Shown in pieces: positions 18,738 to 29,531 of a stretch of 64,000 nt of DNA (the first letter of the stretch is position 1; each line of letters starts with the position of its first letter). Below the pieces are notes generated by a model, which was not told where the DNA came from, made no database searches, and worked only from the letters and a program-made list of their open reading frames with translations. A program made the translations under genes and the position numbers. The stretch is from NCBI GenBank assembly GCA_009746045.1, contig RPFO01000041.1, positions 9,876,065 through 9,940,064 of the forward strand, given 5' to 3'. Origin of the DNA: Mesostigma viride (Eukaryota > Streptophyta > Mesostigmatophyceae > Mesostigmatales > Mesostigmataceae).

Positions 18738-20400
18738 AGTTAAGTAATGCAATACGCATTACTTTTGCATACTTGCAAGTATGCAAAAGTAATGCGTATC
18801 GCATTACTTAACTAAAATTGGGCCGCGTGGGGAAATCCGGCGTTCCGCACACACCGCTCGTTACCGAGGTGACTCGATTAATTACGACTCGGCTATTCCC
18901 AGCCTCGCGCCGTAATTCCTATTTCGACTTGGCCTACCCGGCCTCCGCCAAACATAGAAATCCACAAATATTTCGACTCGGCCTCCCAGGCCTACCCGCC
19001 GCAAATATTTCCGTGCCTCCGAGAGGATTCGAACCCGGTACCCCAGGAGCGAACGCCAATCTTAGTTAAGTAATGCGATACGCATTACTTTTGCATACTT
19101 GCAAGTATGCAAAAGTAATGCGTATTGCATTACTTAACTAAGATTGGCGTTCGCTCCTGGGGTACCGGGTTCGAATCCTCTCGGAGGCACGGAAATATTT
19201 GCGGCGGGTAGGCCTGGGAGGCCGAGTCGAAATATTTGTGGATTTCTATGTTTGGCGGAGGCCGGGTAGGCCAAGTCGAAATAGGAATTACGGCGTGAGG
19301 CTGGGAATAGCCGAGTCGTAATTAATCAAGTCACCTCGGTAACGAGCGGTGTGTGCGGAACGCCGGATTTCCCCACGCGGCCCAATTTTAGTTAAGTAAT
19401 GCAATACGCATTACTTTTGCATACTTGCAAGTATGCAAAAGTAATGCGTATTGCATTACTTAACTAAAATTGGGCCGCGTGGGGAAATCCGGCGTTCCGC
19501 ACACACCGCTCGTTACCGAGGTGACTCGATTAATTACGACTCGGCTATTCCCAGCCTCGCGCCGTAATTCCTATTTCGACTTGGCCTACCCGGCCTCTGC
19601 CAAACATAGAAATCCACAAATATTTCGACTCGGCCTCCCAGGCCTACCCGCCGCAAATATTTCCGTGCCTCCGAGAGGATTCGAACCCGGTACCCCAGGA
19701 GCGAACGCCAATCTTAGTTAAGTAATGCGATACGCATTACTTTTGCATACTTGTACAAGTATGCAAAAGTAATGCGTATCGCATTACTTAACTAAGATTG
19801 GCGTTCGCTCCTGGGGTACCGGGTTCGAATCCTCTCGGAGGCACGGAGATATTTGCGGCGGGTAGGCCTGGGAGGCCGAGTCGAAATATTTGTGGATTTC
19901 TATGTTTGGCGGAGGCCGGGTAGGCCAAGTCGAAATAGGAATTACGGCGTGAGGCTGGGAATAGCCGAGTCGTAATTAATCGAGTCACCTCGGTAACGAG
20001 CGGTGTGTGCGGAACGCCGGATTTCCCCACGCGGCCCAATTTTAGTTAAGTAATGCGATACGCATTACTTTTGCATACTTGCAAGTATGCAAAAGTAATG
20101 CGTATCGCATTACTTAACTAAGATTGGCGTTCGCTCCTGGGGTACCGGGTTCGAATCCTCTCGGAGGCACGGAAATATTTGCGGCGGGTAGGCCTGGGAG
20201 GCCGAGTCGAAATATTTGTGGATTTCTATGTTTGGCGGAGGCCGGGTAGGCCAAGTCGAAATAGGAATTACGGCGCGAGGCTGGGAATAGCCGAGTCGTA
20301 ATTAATCGAGTCACCTCGGTAACGAGCGGTGTGTGCGGAACGCCGGATTTCCCCACGCGGCCCAATTTTAGTTAAGTAATGCAATACGCATTACTTAACT
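18738..20400. mobile_element. Array of five 250-bp units in mixed orientation joined by 76-bp palindromes, with 5-bp TSD
   Basis: The insertion begins AGTTAAGTAATGC and ends GCATTACTTAACT. It is flanked by CCCTG at 18733-18737 and 20401-20405; removing it and one CCCTG restores the gypsy RT frame (VLAG joined to LPFAACYIDD). Inside are near-perfect palindromes at 18738-18813, 19064-19139, 19390-19465, 19716-19793 (78 bp, two extra central bases) and 20044-20119, and a shortened 31-bp one at 20370-20400. Between them lie 250-bp units at 18814-19063 (+), 19140-19389 (-), 19466-19715 (+), 19794-20043 (-) and 20120-20369 (-). Each unit contains a B-box-like GGTTCGAATCC and a GGAGGCAC acceptor-like end, like the 3' half of a tRNA. 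Single-base variants link units 1-2 with 3-4. No transposase is present. Frames through the units are not genes. Confidence 0.93.
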
Positions 20401-21321
20401 CCCTGCCAGCACCTGGTCCATGGCACGTTGGAACACCGCACTAGCGTTGCGATGTCCGAATGGCATGCGAACCCACTCGTACAGACGGGTCCCACCCCAA
20501 AAGGCCAGCTTGCGCTGATCTGCCTCTACGACCTTGATCTGATGGAAGCCGCTACGCAAATCTAGCGACGACACATACTTGACCTGGGGAGATATTTTAT
20601 CCAAAACATCATCGACCCGAGGCATGGGGTACCTATCAACAGGAGTGTGCGCGTTCAGCTGACGCAGGTCAGTGGCCATGCGCATATACCTGTCCACTCG
20701 CCTGTGATGGTATCCTTCTTGGGTGCGACCACCGTGGCAGCTGCATAACTGGAGGATGAAGCGCGGATGATCCCAGCTGCCTCTAGCTCTCGACTTAGCA
20801 TCTACGAATTCCAGCTCAGCCAAGCTCAGCCTATGCTGCCGCCTGAATAAGGGCTGATCCGTATCTAGTGGGACCCCCATGCAGCCCCCGTTGTAGCACC
20901 CTAGTTCTTCACTGCTGAAAGCGAATACTGAGCGTGCAGAATGCAACCAGTGCTCCATAGCCTTGCGTTGCGTGGCGGTGAGGTGCTCACCTATGGCCCA
21001 TATGTGAGAGGCAGCAGGATCTGCGACTGCGGCACTCCTACTGTCGAGACAAGGCCCCCGGACAGCGGCATCGTGGAAAAGGGAAAATGCGGCTACACCG
21101 GGTGTGACGCTCACCTGCTGAATGGCACGGACTGCGCGACCGACCGATTGCTGCAGGGTGGGCGCTCCAGCGAACACCGTGCTGGACAACAAGGACGTCA
21201 TGAGGATAACGCTCCATAGTTGAAGCAGCCGCGATCTCCATGGCGACCCAGTGCCGCCGGACGCTGTTGGCCGGACACCAGCCGCGTGGGCACTGACAGG
21301 CGGTGGCGGTGTGGGGATATC
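20401..21321 (-). pseudogene. Reverse transcriptase N-terminal part and linker (Ty3/gypsy)
   Basis: Reading leftwards, a linker with a hydrophobic stretch (LWSVILMTSLLSSTVFAG) precedes RT. RT motifs include HRLSLAELEFVDAK, MATDLRQLNAHTPVDRYPMP, YVSSLDLRSGFHQIKV and MPFGHRNASAVFQRAMD. A short region between the first and second motif reads poorly, consistent with compensating indels. The frame ends artificially where the palindromic array begins. RT resumes after the array at 18737. Confidence 0.88.
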
Positions 21322-22278
21322 TCCCCCACCCTGGCGCACTTGCATTGCGGCCCGCAGAACATACCCAACCTGGAAGGCTGACATGGCTTGCCCAACGAGA
21401 GACCACCTAGTGGCCTCTAAAACCCCCTCAGCGGCGGACGCCCCCACATGGAACCCCATGCTCACCTCCCGAAACTCAGCGGGCGGCTGCACCAACAAAC
21501 CCGTACCGGTGTCCCATACCAAACCCTTGCCCCGGTCCCTGTAGGCCGATGACCCCTGGTAACTAACCAAGGTGGGAAGAGCGCACATAGGCTTACCTAC
21601 GTGATTGACGGGCGCGTAAGGGTGCCGATCGGCGACGTCTACCCGCTGCGTGACCAAATGTGGTGGCAGCGCCACCTCCGCGGGCATGCCGTCGTGCTGT
21701 CGTGTGATCGCATCTACCACTGCCTGGATGGTGGTGGTGAGTGCAAGGTTGGTCCAGAATGCGCGGTTCCTGTGGGTGAGCCCGCCCAATCCTGCATTGT
21801 CGCACGTGACTGGTGCCCCTATAAGATGTCCACGATCTGGGCCCAGTCCTTCCTCACTACCTCGTGAGGGCTGTCGTCGGCCACCACGTTCTCAAAAAGA
21901 TACGCTAGTGGCTGGTCCTGCAGCTGCTGCAAGAGTCCAACGACTCGAAGCAGATCCCAAAACAACCCGCTCCTAGGATCCGCAAGCCCGCGTCCTACGC
22001 CGGCCTGACTCAACCCTTGACATTCCCACTGAGCCCGCGAGGACGAGGTCTATCCTCTTGTGCCGCCTCAAAAGGCCTCGCACATGAACCTCCCCAATAG
22101 CACGGATATCCTGAGGGCACTCCCCAAACGGATCTGTCCACGCAGACGGAGGGAACTGAGAAGGATACAGGGCAGACAGCTGGGCACAGTGATGCCTATA
22201 CACTGCCCGAGCGGTAGGAGACGGCTCTACGGCGAAGTCTCTTCGAGTAACGAAAGGAGGGCTCTCAGCCGAGGACAA
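21322..22278 (-). pseudogene. C5-cytosine DNA methyltransferase domain carried by the gypsy element
   Basis: On the minus strand three conserved methyltransferase blocks occur in order. The first is a catalytic-loop block WECQGLSQAG plus GLADPRSGLFWDLLR (22028 leftwards), with the candidate catalytic Cys. The second is AYLFENVVADD (ENV motif, 21893-21882). The third is THRNRAFWTNLA (motif VIII-like, about 21759-21745). After a variable region comes EVSMGF and RWSLVGQAMSAFQVGYVL, resembling motifs IX-X. N-terminal to the loop is QDIRAIGEVHVRG then IDLVLAG. Frame changes near 22030 and 21835 break it. The usual Pro before the catalytic Cys is Glu here. The family transfers methyl groups from S-adenosylmethionine to cytosine. 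In a retroelement it may methylate new copies, which is inference. Confidence 0.85.
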
Positions 22279-23427
22279 GGAACTGTCCCTCGTGCCTGAT
22301 GACCACCTTATTGCCTCCCCTGCTATAGAATAATGCTTTCACAACACACACTTTGCACAGTCTGATGATGAAGCCGCACATGCGGAATTTATTGAGAAAG
22401 TTAATACAATTACAACACGTTGATAGTCTCAATATCGATGCACTCCATGCTCACGAGCCCGCAGTTAGGCAGCGCTCCATGACATGCTACCGGCCTTGCT
22501 CCCAAGGAAAGGGAGAAACACGAAGGCCACTAACGAGAGACTCGAAGAGACTACACGCTACGTGAGAGTCCTCTTCGACTATGAACCAAACCATTCGTCA
22601 TGCCACACGCATGACACACGCCACACTTGTCAGTCCAGCCAGGAATGCCCAAACTATCTTGCTGCCTGAACCATGCAAATAGAAACTGCATTCCAGTTGC
22701 CGTCCTGGCTTTCTACCACACATGCCAACAAAAGCAGGAAGGCATCCCGACAAATCTAAATTGCTACCCTGTTGCCGATCTCATCTCCTAGAGGCTCCGG
22801 CATTTCTGTCCCTGGGAATGTCCGGCATTGAGTCACGACCACCAAGGTCGAAGCATAATATCCTTCAAACAATCTGCACGCTCACACCTTGCGTGTGAGT
22901 GGCCCAGCAAACATTGCTTCTAATCTTTCCTTTCTAGAAGAAATCCCTTTGTAGGGCTGCCAGCGATTTCGCATTCATTCCAGCGATCTGGCTCCGCACC
23001 GCAAATTTTCCTTTTCCATTTTCTGTCCAGTCCTCATAACGTTGACCCGCTATTCTACACCACAAAGACACCTGGCCTGTCAATAGCCTCGGCGCTGTTG
23101 AAGTCCAGCAGTCCAGCTCCAGCTCCAGCTCCAGCTCCAGCTCCAGCTGTCCACTAACTCGAGTATGATCCTCTTGACGCTGCGCACTTGTGCTGCCGTC
23201 CGCTCAAGTACGTCAGTGCTGCGCGCCCAGCCGTGCCTGGCCCGGCGCGCGCGCACGTGCACTTTCGTCCGCTCTTATGCTGCAAGTGCTAGTGTCCCCC
23301 CCCCGGTCACTAGCCTTAAATTGTCGAAAATGCGCAGAAAACAAATTCCTTGCGCACGTCACCGGTATTGTGCATAGTGATTAGTGGGCGCCCGGATGAC
23401 ATAGCTCGCGTCCGTGACAAGGCGACG
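22279..23427. other. No gene recognised; short GCTCCA repeat at 23107-23150
   Basis: This stretch separates the gypsy methyltransferase from the LINE ORF1. It holds a run of about seven AGCTCC hexamers at 23107-23150. Gypsy gag/protease, an LTR or the LINE 5' UTR would be expected here, but none can be identified by eye. Confidence 0.5.
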
Positions 23428-24072
23428 ATGCTGGAGCTGAAGACAGCCACCATGGCAGCCCCTGCCAAAACTACCACGTTTGCCGATGTCACCGGCAAGC
23501 AGTTGACCACCATCGTTCAACAGGCGGCCAAGTCTGCAGCTACCGCTGCGGTCACCCAGAATGCAGTGCAGCAACGCCAACGCAATATGGTAATCAAAGG
23601 ATTCCAGAAAGGCGAGGCAGCACAGGAGACAGCACACTCACTTGCCGAGGAGCTGCGCGGCCCAGCGTTTCTGGGGAAGCTGCAGCTCCAGAACCGTGTT
23701 GCCATTGAACGTGCCATTCGGCTGCCAGGCCCTCTGGGCCTGGTCGTCGTCACCATGGCCTCCATGCACGACAAACGCCTCGTGCTGGGAGCACGTCGTC
23801 TGCTCCAGCACGGTGACTTCAGCCTCGACGAGGACTACACGCCGGCTCAACTGAAGGCGAGGAGCGCGGTGTGGAACAGCACCATCGTCCAGGAGACCAA
23901 GAAGTTCGAGACCAAGGGTAAGCGCATTAAGTTGCGTCTGCTTCAGGATGGCTCCTTCGCAGCATTCTTTGATGGGAAACAGATTAAAGGTGTTCAGATT
24001 AACACCCCCGGAGCGGAGTCTCGTGAGGTGTCTAGCAGGACAGGTGCTGCCTCCGGTGGTGTCCGTAGGTAG
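23428..24072 (+). CDS. LINE ORF1-like protein
   Basis: The frame is open from about 23350, but the first ATG in a sensible context is 23428 (MLELKTATMAAPAKTTTFAD). The ~214-residue protein has an N-terminal helical part (TIVQQAAKSAATAAV). A region follows with an RRM/L1-ORF1-like pattern: NMVIKGFQKGE, then AIRLPGPLGLVVVTMAS and LVLGARRLLQHGDFSLDEDYTPAQ. The C-terminus is basic. Such proteins bind RNA and act as nucleic-acid chaperones for LINE retrotransposition. It lies 70 bp before ORF2 in the same orientation. The frame is intact. Confidence 0.75.
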   Translation: MLELKTATMAAPAKTTTFADVTGKQLTTIVQQAAKSAATAAVTQNAVQQRQRNMVIKGFQKGEAAQETAHSLAEELRGPAFLGKLQLQNRVAIERAIRLPGPLGLVVVTMASMHDKRLVLGARRLLQHGDFSLDEDYTPAQLKARSAVWNSTIVQETKKFETKGKRIKLRLLQDGSFAAFFDGKQIKGVQINTPGAESREVSSRTGAASGGVRR

Positions 24073-24142
24073 ACAACCTTCCTCGTCGGCTCGCGGCTAG
24101 CAGGCTTCGGGGACAGCCTCTAAACAGTCCCGTTCCACTACC

Positions 24143-26687
24143 ATGCCTCGACCTAACCGTCGGGTGAAAGCCATGGTGGTGCCGGTATTTCGGGCTACAA
24201 CCTCATCTGTCAACTGTCAGATTCATAAAACCCAACGTTTGCTAGATTACCTACGCTTCGGCGTTGTGCAATCAGCCCCAACCCCGAATACCCCGAGCAA
24301 GCGGCAGGCTCGCATCCTACGCTTGCAGGACAAAATCAATGGGATGAAAAGCACTATTTCCTCCGCTTCCCTTCCCCCCTCCGTTCCACCCCCACCTCCA
24401 CCCCCCGCCGCAACCACCCCCATCATCCATCGCCGTTCTCCCCTGGTGGGCCAGCAGGCATCCTTGGCCCTTGCCACTTTCAACACACGCACATTGCTAG
24501 CAGATGACGACCATAGCTGCCGGGTAGAGGAGCTTGTCGCATTTTGCATTGCACATCGTGTATCTATTCTAGGCGTGCAGGAGCACGGTCGCCAGGTGCC
24601 ATTTGGCATGGTGAGCACTGATCGCCTGGCGGGTGGCTGGCGGTTTTACTTCGCTGGCAGCGGTACGCCAGGCCAAGGTGGTGTTGGTCTTTTGTGTTCG
24701 CCGTTGGCAGTTGCTAGCCTCAGTACGCTTAAGTTTCTAACACCACGCCTTATGGTAGCACATTTCACCTCCGTCGAGGGGCGGTCTAAGCACCACCTCA
24801 TGGTAGGGGTGGGCTATGCACCCCATAGTGGTCTACCTGAGTCGGAACGCCAGGAGTTCTTCGAGTCTTTGCATAGCCTTGAGGGGGTCACTCCGGCCCG
24901 CCACTTTTTGGTTATGCTGCTCGACGCCAATGCCACGCTCCCCGTGGGCACTGCTGGGAGTCGCTTTGCGCCTGCTGACACGGAAGCTAACAACAACACT
25001 CCCCTGTTTTCTGCCTTTTTGCGGGATAGCGGGATGGTTGCTGTCAACTGCCACTTCCAACGTCCCTCACAGGACTTGGTCACTTTTCGTGGCCCTAACG
25101 GCCGTCAGGCCTGTTTGGACTACGTGGTGGTACGGCAGCCCAGGTGCACCTCGGTTCTGGACGCCCGAGTGTTTGACACGCCCACGGTGCGCTCTGATAA
25201 CCGGTTGGTGCTCGCGAGCATTCGGCTCCGGCCGGTTCCACGTCCCCGAGCGCCGTGCCCCAGACTGTGGTCCGCCCTGACTGGTCTGCTCTCCGCCCGG
25301 TCCGGGGAGATCCTGAGGACTGGACGGACGCCGAGCACGAGCGGAACCGGTGCCGACGGGAGTACCTGTCGGCCCTGGACGCCCGGGCGGACGTCGACGA
25401 GCTGGACAAGGGTGCCCCCAACGCCGCCATTTTTGCGGGCTTTGCGGCCCGTGCCCCGTTGCTGGCGGCCCGGCACCTGCCGGCCATGCCCCGTTGCCGC
25501 CCCGGCCCGCTCTACCGCCAGGACCCCAAGGTCTTGGCCGCCCGGCACCGCCTCAAGCGTAACCGGGACCCGCTGCAGAAACCAGTGCTCAAGGCCGCCC
25601 TCGTGGAGGCCTACGAGCACGCTCAGGACGCGGAGGCGGCCCAGTGCATCGCGGATGCCAAGGCCTGCCAGGCTCGCAACCAGGGCACGGACATGTGGTA
25701 CCACCTCGACCGGCTCGGAGGCCGGCGGCAGCGCACCCCGGTGGAGCACACGGGGGACGGCACGGCGCCGGTCAGCCTTGACCGCTGGTTGGCCCACCAT
25801 GATGTTTCCTTGACAGGTGGGGCTCGCGCCCCCCCTCCGCCGCTTCACCCCGAGACGGCCGCCCGCCTCGGGGTTGCCGGACCCCCGCCGCCGCCAGCGG
25901 CCCCCTCCTCGGACGCGGAGTACGAGGTCCCCGCCTTGCAGGAGGGCTGCCTTGCCACTGACGACGTCGTCCACCCCTTCACTTTGAAGGAATTGGACGG
26001 CGCCCTTGCTCGCCTGCGGTACGATGCGGCGGTCGGTGCCGACCACCTTTCTGCTGAGCTGCTGAAGACCCCTGATCCGGCGGTTAGGGATCTTCTGCTG
26101 GCATTCTGCAACCGTGTCCTGCTTTCTGACGAGCCTCCGCCTGCTGAGTGGCAGACGGCCATCCGCGTCATGCTGTACAAGAAGGGCTCTGCTGCTGACC
26201 CCGGTAACTACAGGGGTGTCTGCCTCCAGAGCGCCGCGCTGAAGGTCTTCATGCGCATGATGCTGCACAGGCTCCGCGCCGCGCTGGACCCACACCTGGG
26301 TGAGTCTCAGATGGGTTTCCGTCGTGGTCGTAACACTGTCATGGCTGTGTTTGTCGCGCGCCGGTTGATGGAGGAGGTGCGTCGCCTTCCCCCTGACAGT
26401 TTGCCGCTGGTCTTCATTTGTGTTGACTATATCAAGGCCTTTAACACGGTCCTCTGGGAGGCTCTTTGGGCCATCCTAGCTCTGGATCGAGTGCCGCCTG
26501 CGTTTATTGCTGCCATTCGCCGACTGTATGAGGGCTCACAGGCAGTAGTGCGGACTGCGGAAGGCACCACCCCACCATTCCCCCTTCACCACGGGGTGTG
26601 GCAAGGTTGTGTCCTGTCCCCATACCTGTTCATTATTGTCGTGGATCACGTCATGCGCCGAGCACGTGCGCGCTTTACTGCTCTTAA
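24143..26687 (+). pseudogene. LINE ORF2, 5' part: endonuclease and first RT motifs
   Basis: From ATG 24143: a basic N-terminus, a proline-rich linker, then an APE-like endonuclease with LATFNTRTL, SILGVQEHGR (Glu), LLDANATLPVG (Asp/Asn) and VRSDNRLVLASIRL. The last is normally SDH, so the catalytic His is Asn here. A one-base frame change near 25245 moves into the RT frame. RT motifs are AVGADHLSAELLK, YKKGSAADPGNYRGVCL, MGFRRGRNTVMAV, VDYIKAFNTVLW (first catalytic Asp) and GVWQGCVLSPYLFIIVVDHV. Coding is cut at the TTAA at 26684-26687 by the piggyBac insertion and resumes at 29532. The long cytosine-rich middle is typical of GC-rich genomes. Confidence 0.88.
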
Positions 26688-27015
26688 CCCCTCAACCGTC
26701 TTTGACTCGTGACTAAAATGAGTCACGAGTTGCACAGTATGCCACAGGTGCCCCCATTCAGCCTAATTTTTTTTTCTAGACCATACTAGGAACCAAGCAT
26801 AACCATATTAGGGCCCACCTGGGGGTATAGTGGGTGGTCCCAGTGCTAGCCCCCCCTGCTCTATAAATAGCCCCCCCCTCAGGGGGGTACGGTGAGTGTG
26901 CGCGGTGACACCCTTATAATGGATGATAGACCCCTTTCCTCAATGAGTTGACCCTGGGGTTGGTTTTGTAGATAGATTTTTTAGTTAGGATGGGATACAA
27001 ACACTAAAAATTGTA

Positions 27016-27735
27016 ACTCCCCCAGGGACCCATCAGCTGGTGCTAAAAATAACTGGTGACTATTTTGAGTCGCGAGTATTTGGGGGCTAAAATAGGCATC
27101 CTAGTTCAGTTTTGAACATGGAAACGATAGGTAAGCATGGAGTATGGGCAAACATGCATGCTAACACTTATTCCAACCTGTGTGCCACCAATACCTGCCA
27201 TAACCACTGCAGGTCCCTGCCGGATATGATTGGAGACGACTACGCGCGGGCCGCGAGTACGGGGTTCACAACCTTATCATGCATGATGGAGCACGTATAC
27301 CTTGGATTTCACCCTAGTATTTCAGGGGGGACTGCAACTGTACCCAAGCACTACATCCAAACACTTACATGTCTTGTTTCACCCAGGGACCCACAAGATA
27401 ATGCTAAAAATAGCTGGTGACTATTTTGAGTCACCAGTTTGGGGGGGGCTAGAATAAACATCCTAGTGCAGTTTTGAACATGGAAATGATAGGTAAGCAT
27501 GAAACATGCATGATTATGTTTATTCCAGCCTATGTGGCACAAATATATGCCACAATAAGCGTAAATGCTTGCAGACCCGCTGATACTGTGGTACTTATTT
27601 TTACATGCATGATGGACCTTGCACACAAAGTCAAAACATCCCAGCACTCCTAGATAAATTAGTGACCAAGGGACCATGCATGCAGTAACACTGAAAATTG
27701 CCAACTAGAAATAGGTGGCACTGTGACCATCACGG
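27016..27735. repeat. Diverged 361-bp tandem duplication inside the piggyBac element
   Basis: Two units share CCCAGGGACCCA, then GCTAAAAATARCTGGTGACT, ATTTTGAGTC, then AGTTTTGAACATGGAAAYGA and GATAGGTAAGCATG; the spacing is 361 bp (27053 and 27414). Between units the similarity falls off. Each carries a GTGACT...AGTC palindrome like the one at 26706-26729 near the left end. Confidence 0.75.
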
Positions 27736-27792
27736 AGCAGATTTTCAAACTGCACAAGTTATGCATAAACATGAAAGCTAATAAGACATGAC

Positions 27793-27940
27793 CATGAAAC
27801 AATAACCCATGCAGGCTAACAACATGAAACCAAATAACACATGCACAGGTGGGACCATGAAACAATAACCCAGGCTAACAACATGAAACCAAATAACACA
27901 TGCACAGGTGGGTCCATGAAACAATAACACACACTTCAAA
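27793..27940. repeat. ~60-72-bp tandem repeat
   Basis: Units starting CCATGAAACAATAACCCA and containing AACATGAAACCAAATAACAC and ATGCACAGGTGGG occur two and a half times in a row. They are noncoding. Confidence 0.85.
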
Positions 27941-28030
27941 CCATGCCGGCCCATGGTGATACACGGCGCGCATGAGCGCGGGCAGGAAAGGCCAAATGCC
28001 ATGCCACGTAGGCAACAAATGCTAGCATTC

Positions 28031-29220
28031 TTAGTCAGCCTCCGTAGGACTATATCCCAGGCGGACATGCTCCGCCCTGAGATGGCGGCGCCGCGCCACC
28101 CCCTTGAGCTTCCGGGTGGTGGCTGCTGCCCCCCTCGTGGTAGTGGCGCCCTTGAAATTCTTGGCGCATTCGCCACGCTGGGAGAGGCGCTGCCATACCC
28201 GCTGCTTCGTCACGTTGAAGTCCAGCCCCTCCACCTGCCCGGAGTGGAAGAGGCCGAAGCAGTTCCGCTCGCTGTTGCTGCAGAACGCCATGTCACAGTG
28301 CTCGCACATGACCGAGGTCTTGTGCTTCCTGCCTTGCGCGCAGCACAGTTGGCACAGCACCTGCTCCACCCAGAAATTTGCCCATCTCATGCATTGTTAA
28401 GGGGTGCCACTCACGCTCACCTGGCTTGCCCGCCCCCTTGAGCTCAGCATAGTCGTTGGTCTCCTTGACAATCTTGGCCACGACATCACGTTGGGACCAG
28501 AAAAGGGAGAACAGCCCGAGGGGCCCAAACTTGAGCTGGGCAGGGGAAAGGTTTTGATAGCAGGCGGTACCCGTCATCGGCGACAGCACCGGAGTATCGG
28601 GAAAAGGAAACACACCTGGCATCGAGCTCAGCCTCACCGCTCGGCACCGGACCCTCCGCACCCTTCTGGTAAACAAAGTCGTCATCGGAAGCGTCCGAGA
28701 CAACGCTCTCGCTGGCCGCCGCCTTGGTCTGACGGCGCCTTTTCGGGGCGTGGCTGATGGCTGGGTTCTTCTTCGGGTTGCCGACAGCGCGCTTCCCCGG
28801 CTCGCGTCGCTTGACCGGTGTGGGCAGCTCGATATCCTCGGATTTGTCGTCGTCGTCCTCGCCGGCGTCAGAATCGCTATCCTGGCCCTGCTCGCTATCA
28901 TCGTCACTGCTACCTGCCGTTGGGACCTTCCTGGCTGCGCATTCTTTCACTAGAGCTTCGTACTCATCTGAGCTGCACGAATATATGAAAATCTGCTCAC
29001 GGGTGAATGGGTACGTGAGCTTGTCGTCCGGGAAATAGCACCGTGCACCATCTCCGGACCTGTTCACTGTCACTACCTTGCCCAGCAAACGTACCTCGCT
29101 GTGTTTTTCCCCATACTGCTCTATCGCCCAGTCTAGTCCGAATTTTTCCACAGGCACTGCCATGAAAATGCCCTTCTTTACCTTGAAAGTCCGTATATCT
29201 GCCTGCATTTCGTCCGCCAT
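28031..29220 (-). pseudogene. piggyBac transposase lacking the DDE core
   Basis: The N-terminal part starts at ATG 29220 (MADEMQADIRTFKVKKG) with acidic and basic low-complexity stretches. After a frame change near 28600 comes the start of the piggyBac catalytic region: GLFSLFWSQRDVVAKIVKET, then WHPLTMHEMGKFLG. At about 28375 the sequence jumps in another frame to the C-terminal Cys-rich zinc ribbon: CQLCCAQGRKHKTSVMCEHC, then CFGLFHSG. The whole DDE core (normally several hundred residues) is missing, so the protein cannot catalyse transposition. The stop is at 28031. This identifies the family and marks the element as a non-autonomous derivative. Confidence 0.87.
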
Positions 29221-29531
29221 GTCTACGTCCGCGCTCCCCCCTTTTTGCGCATCCTTCGTTTTTGTACGTTTTTGTCAATTTTTTTTACCGCCCAAACCTG
29301 CATGCACCAGGGTACCCTGTTGACTTTGACCAGGGTTTCCACCCTGATACGGTGGTCAAATACGGTCAGACAAGTGTCCTACGGATAGAGTGAATCTAGA
29401 TCTTTTCGGTGGTCTAGTTGGTTCCCGCCAAAACCTTCCCGCCAAATCCCTACAGGGCGCACAAACTCATGCCGAATGTGAGGCATGAGAAAAACTCGCA
29501 GTCGAAAATCGGCACGAGGACGGTTTAGGGG

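Larger units (their letters stand above)
16064..22278 (-). mobile_element. Degenerate Ty3/gypsy element with cytosine methyltransferase and PHD finger
   Basis: In minus-strand order the element reads: C5-methyltransferase domain (about 22278-21322), linker, reverse transcriptase (split by a foreign insertion at 18738-20400), RNase H, integrase, PHD finger. The RT-RH-INT order is that of Ty3/gypsy. Gag and protease were not found upstream of 22278, and no LTR pair was recognised in 14-16 kb versus 22.3-23.1 kb, so the element is probably truncated. At least five frame changes lie in the coding part. The element predates the array inserted in its RT. Confidence 0.85.

Noticed and set aside
18818-20365. 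Four 83-residue frames of identical sequence
   Set aside because: They are the translated 250-bp repeat units in both orientations; the units carry a tRNA-like segment, and the frames have no protein features.
18813-20369. Functional tRNA gene in each 250-bp unit
   Set aside because: Only a B-box and acceptor-like end are visible. No A box, anticodon arm or full cloverleaf is present, and the T stem pairs poorly.
18738-20400. CRISPR array
   Set aside because: Repeats of 76 bp with 250-bp near-identical spacers in alternating orientation do not fit CRISPR, which has unique short spacers in one orientation, and the context is eukaryotic.
23080-23262. Frame with repeated Trp-Ser
   Set aside because: Generated by the AGCTCC hexamer repeat.
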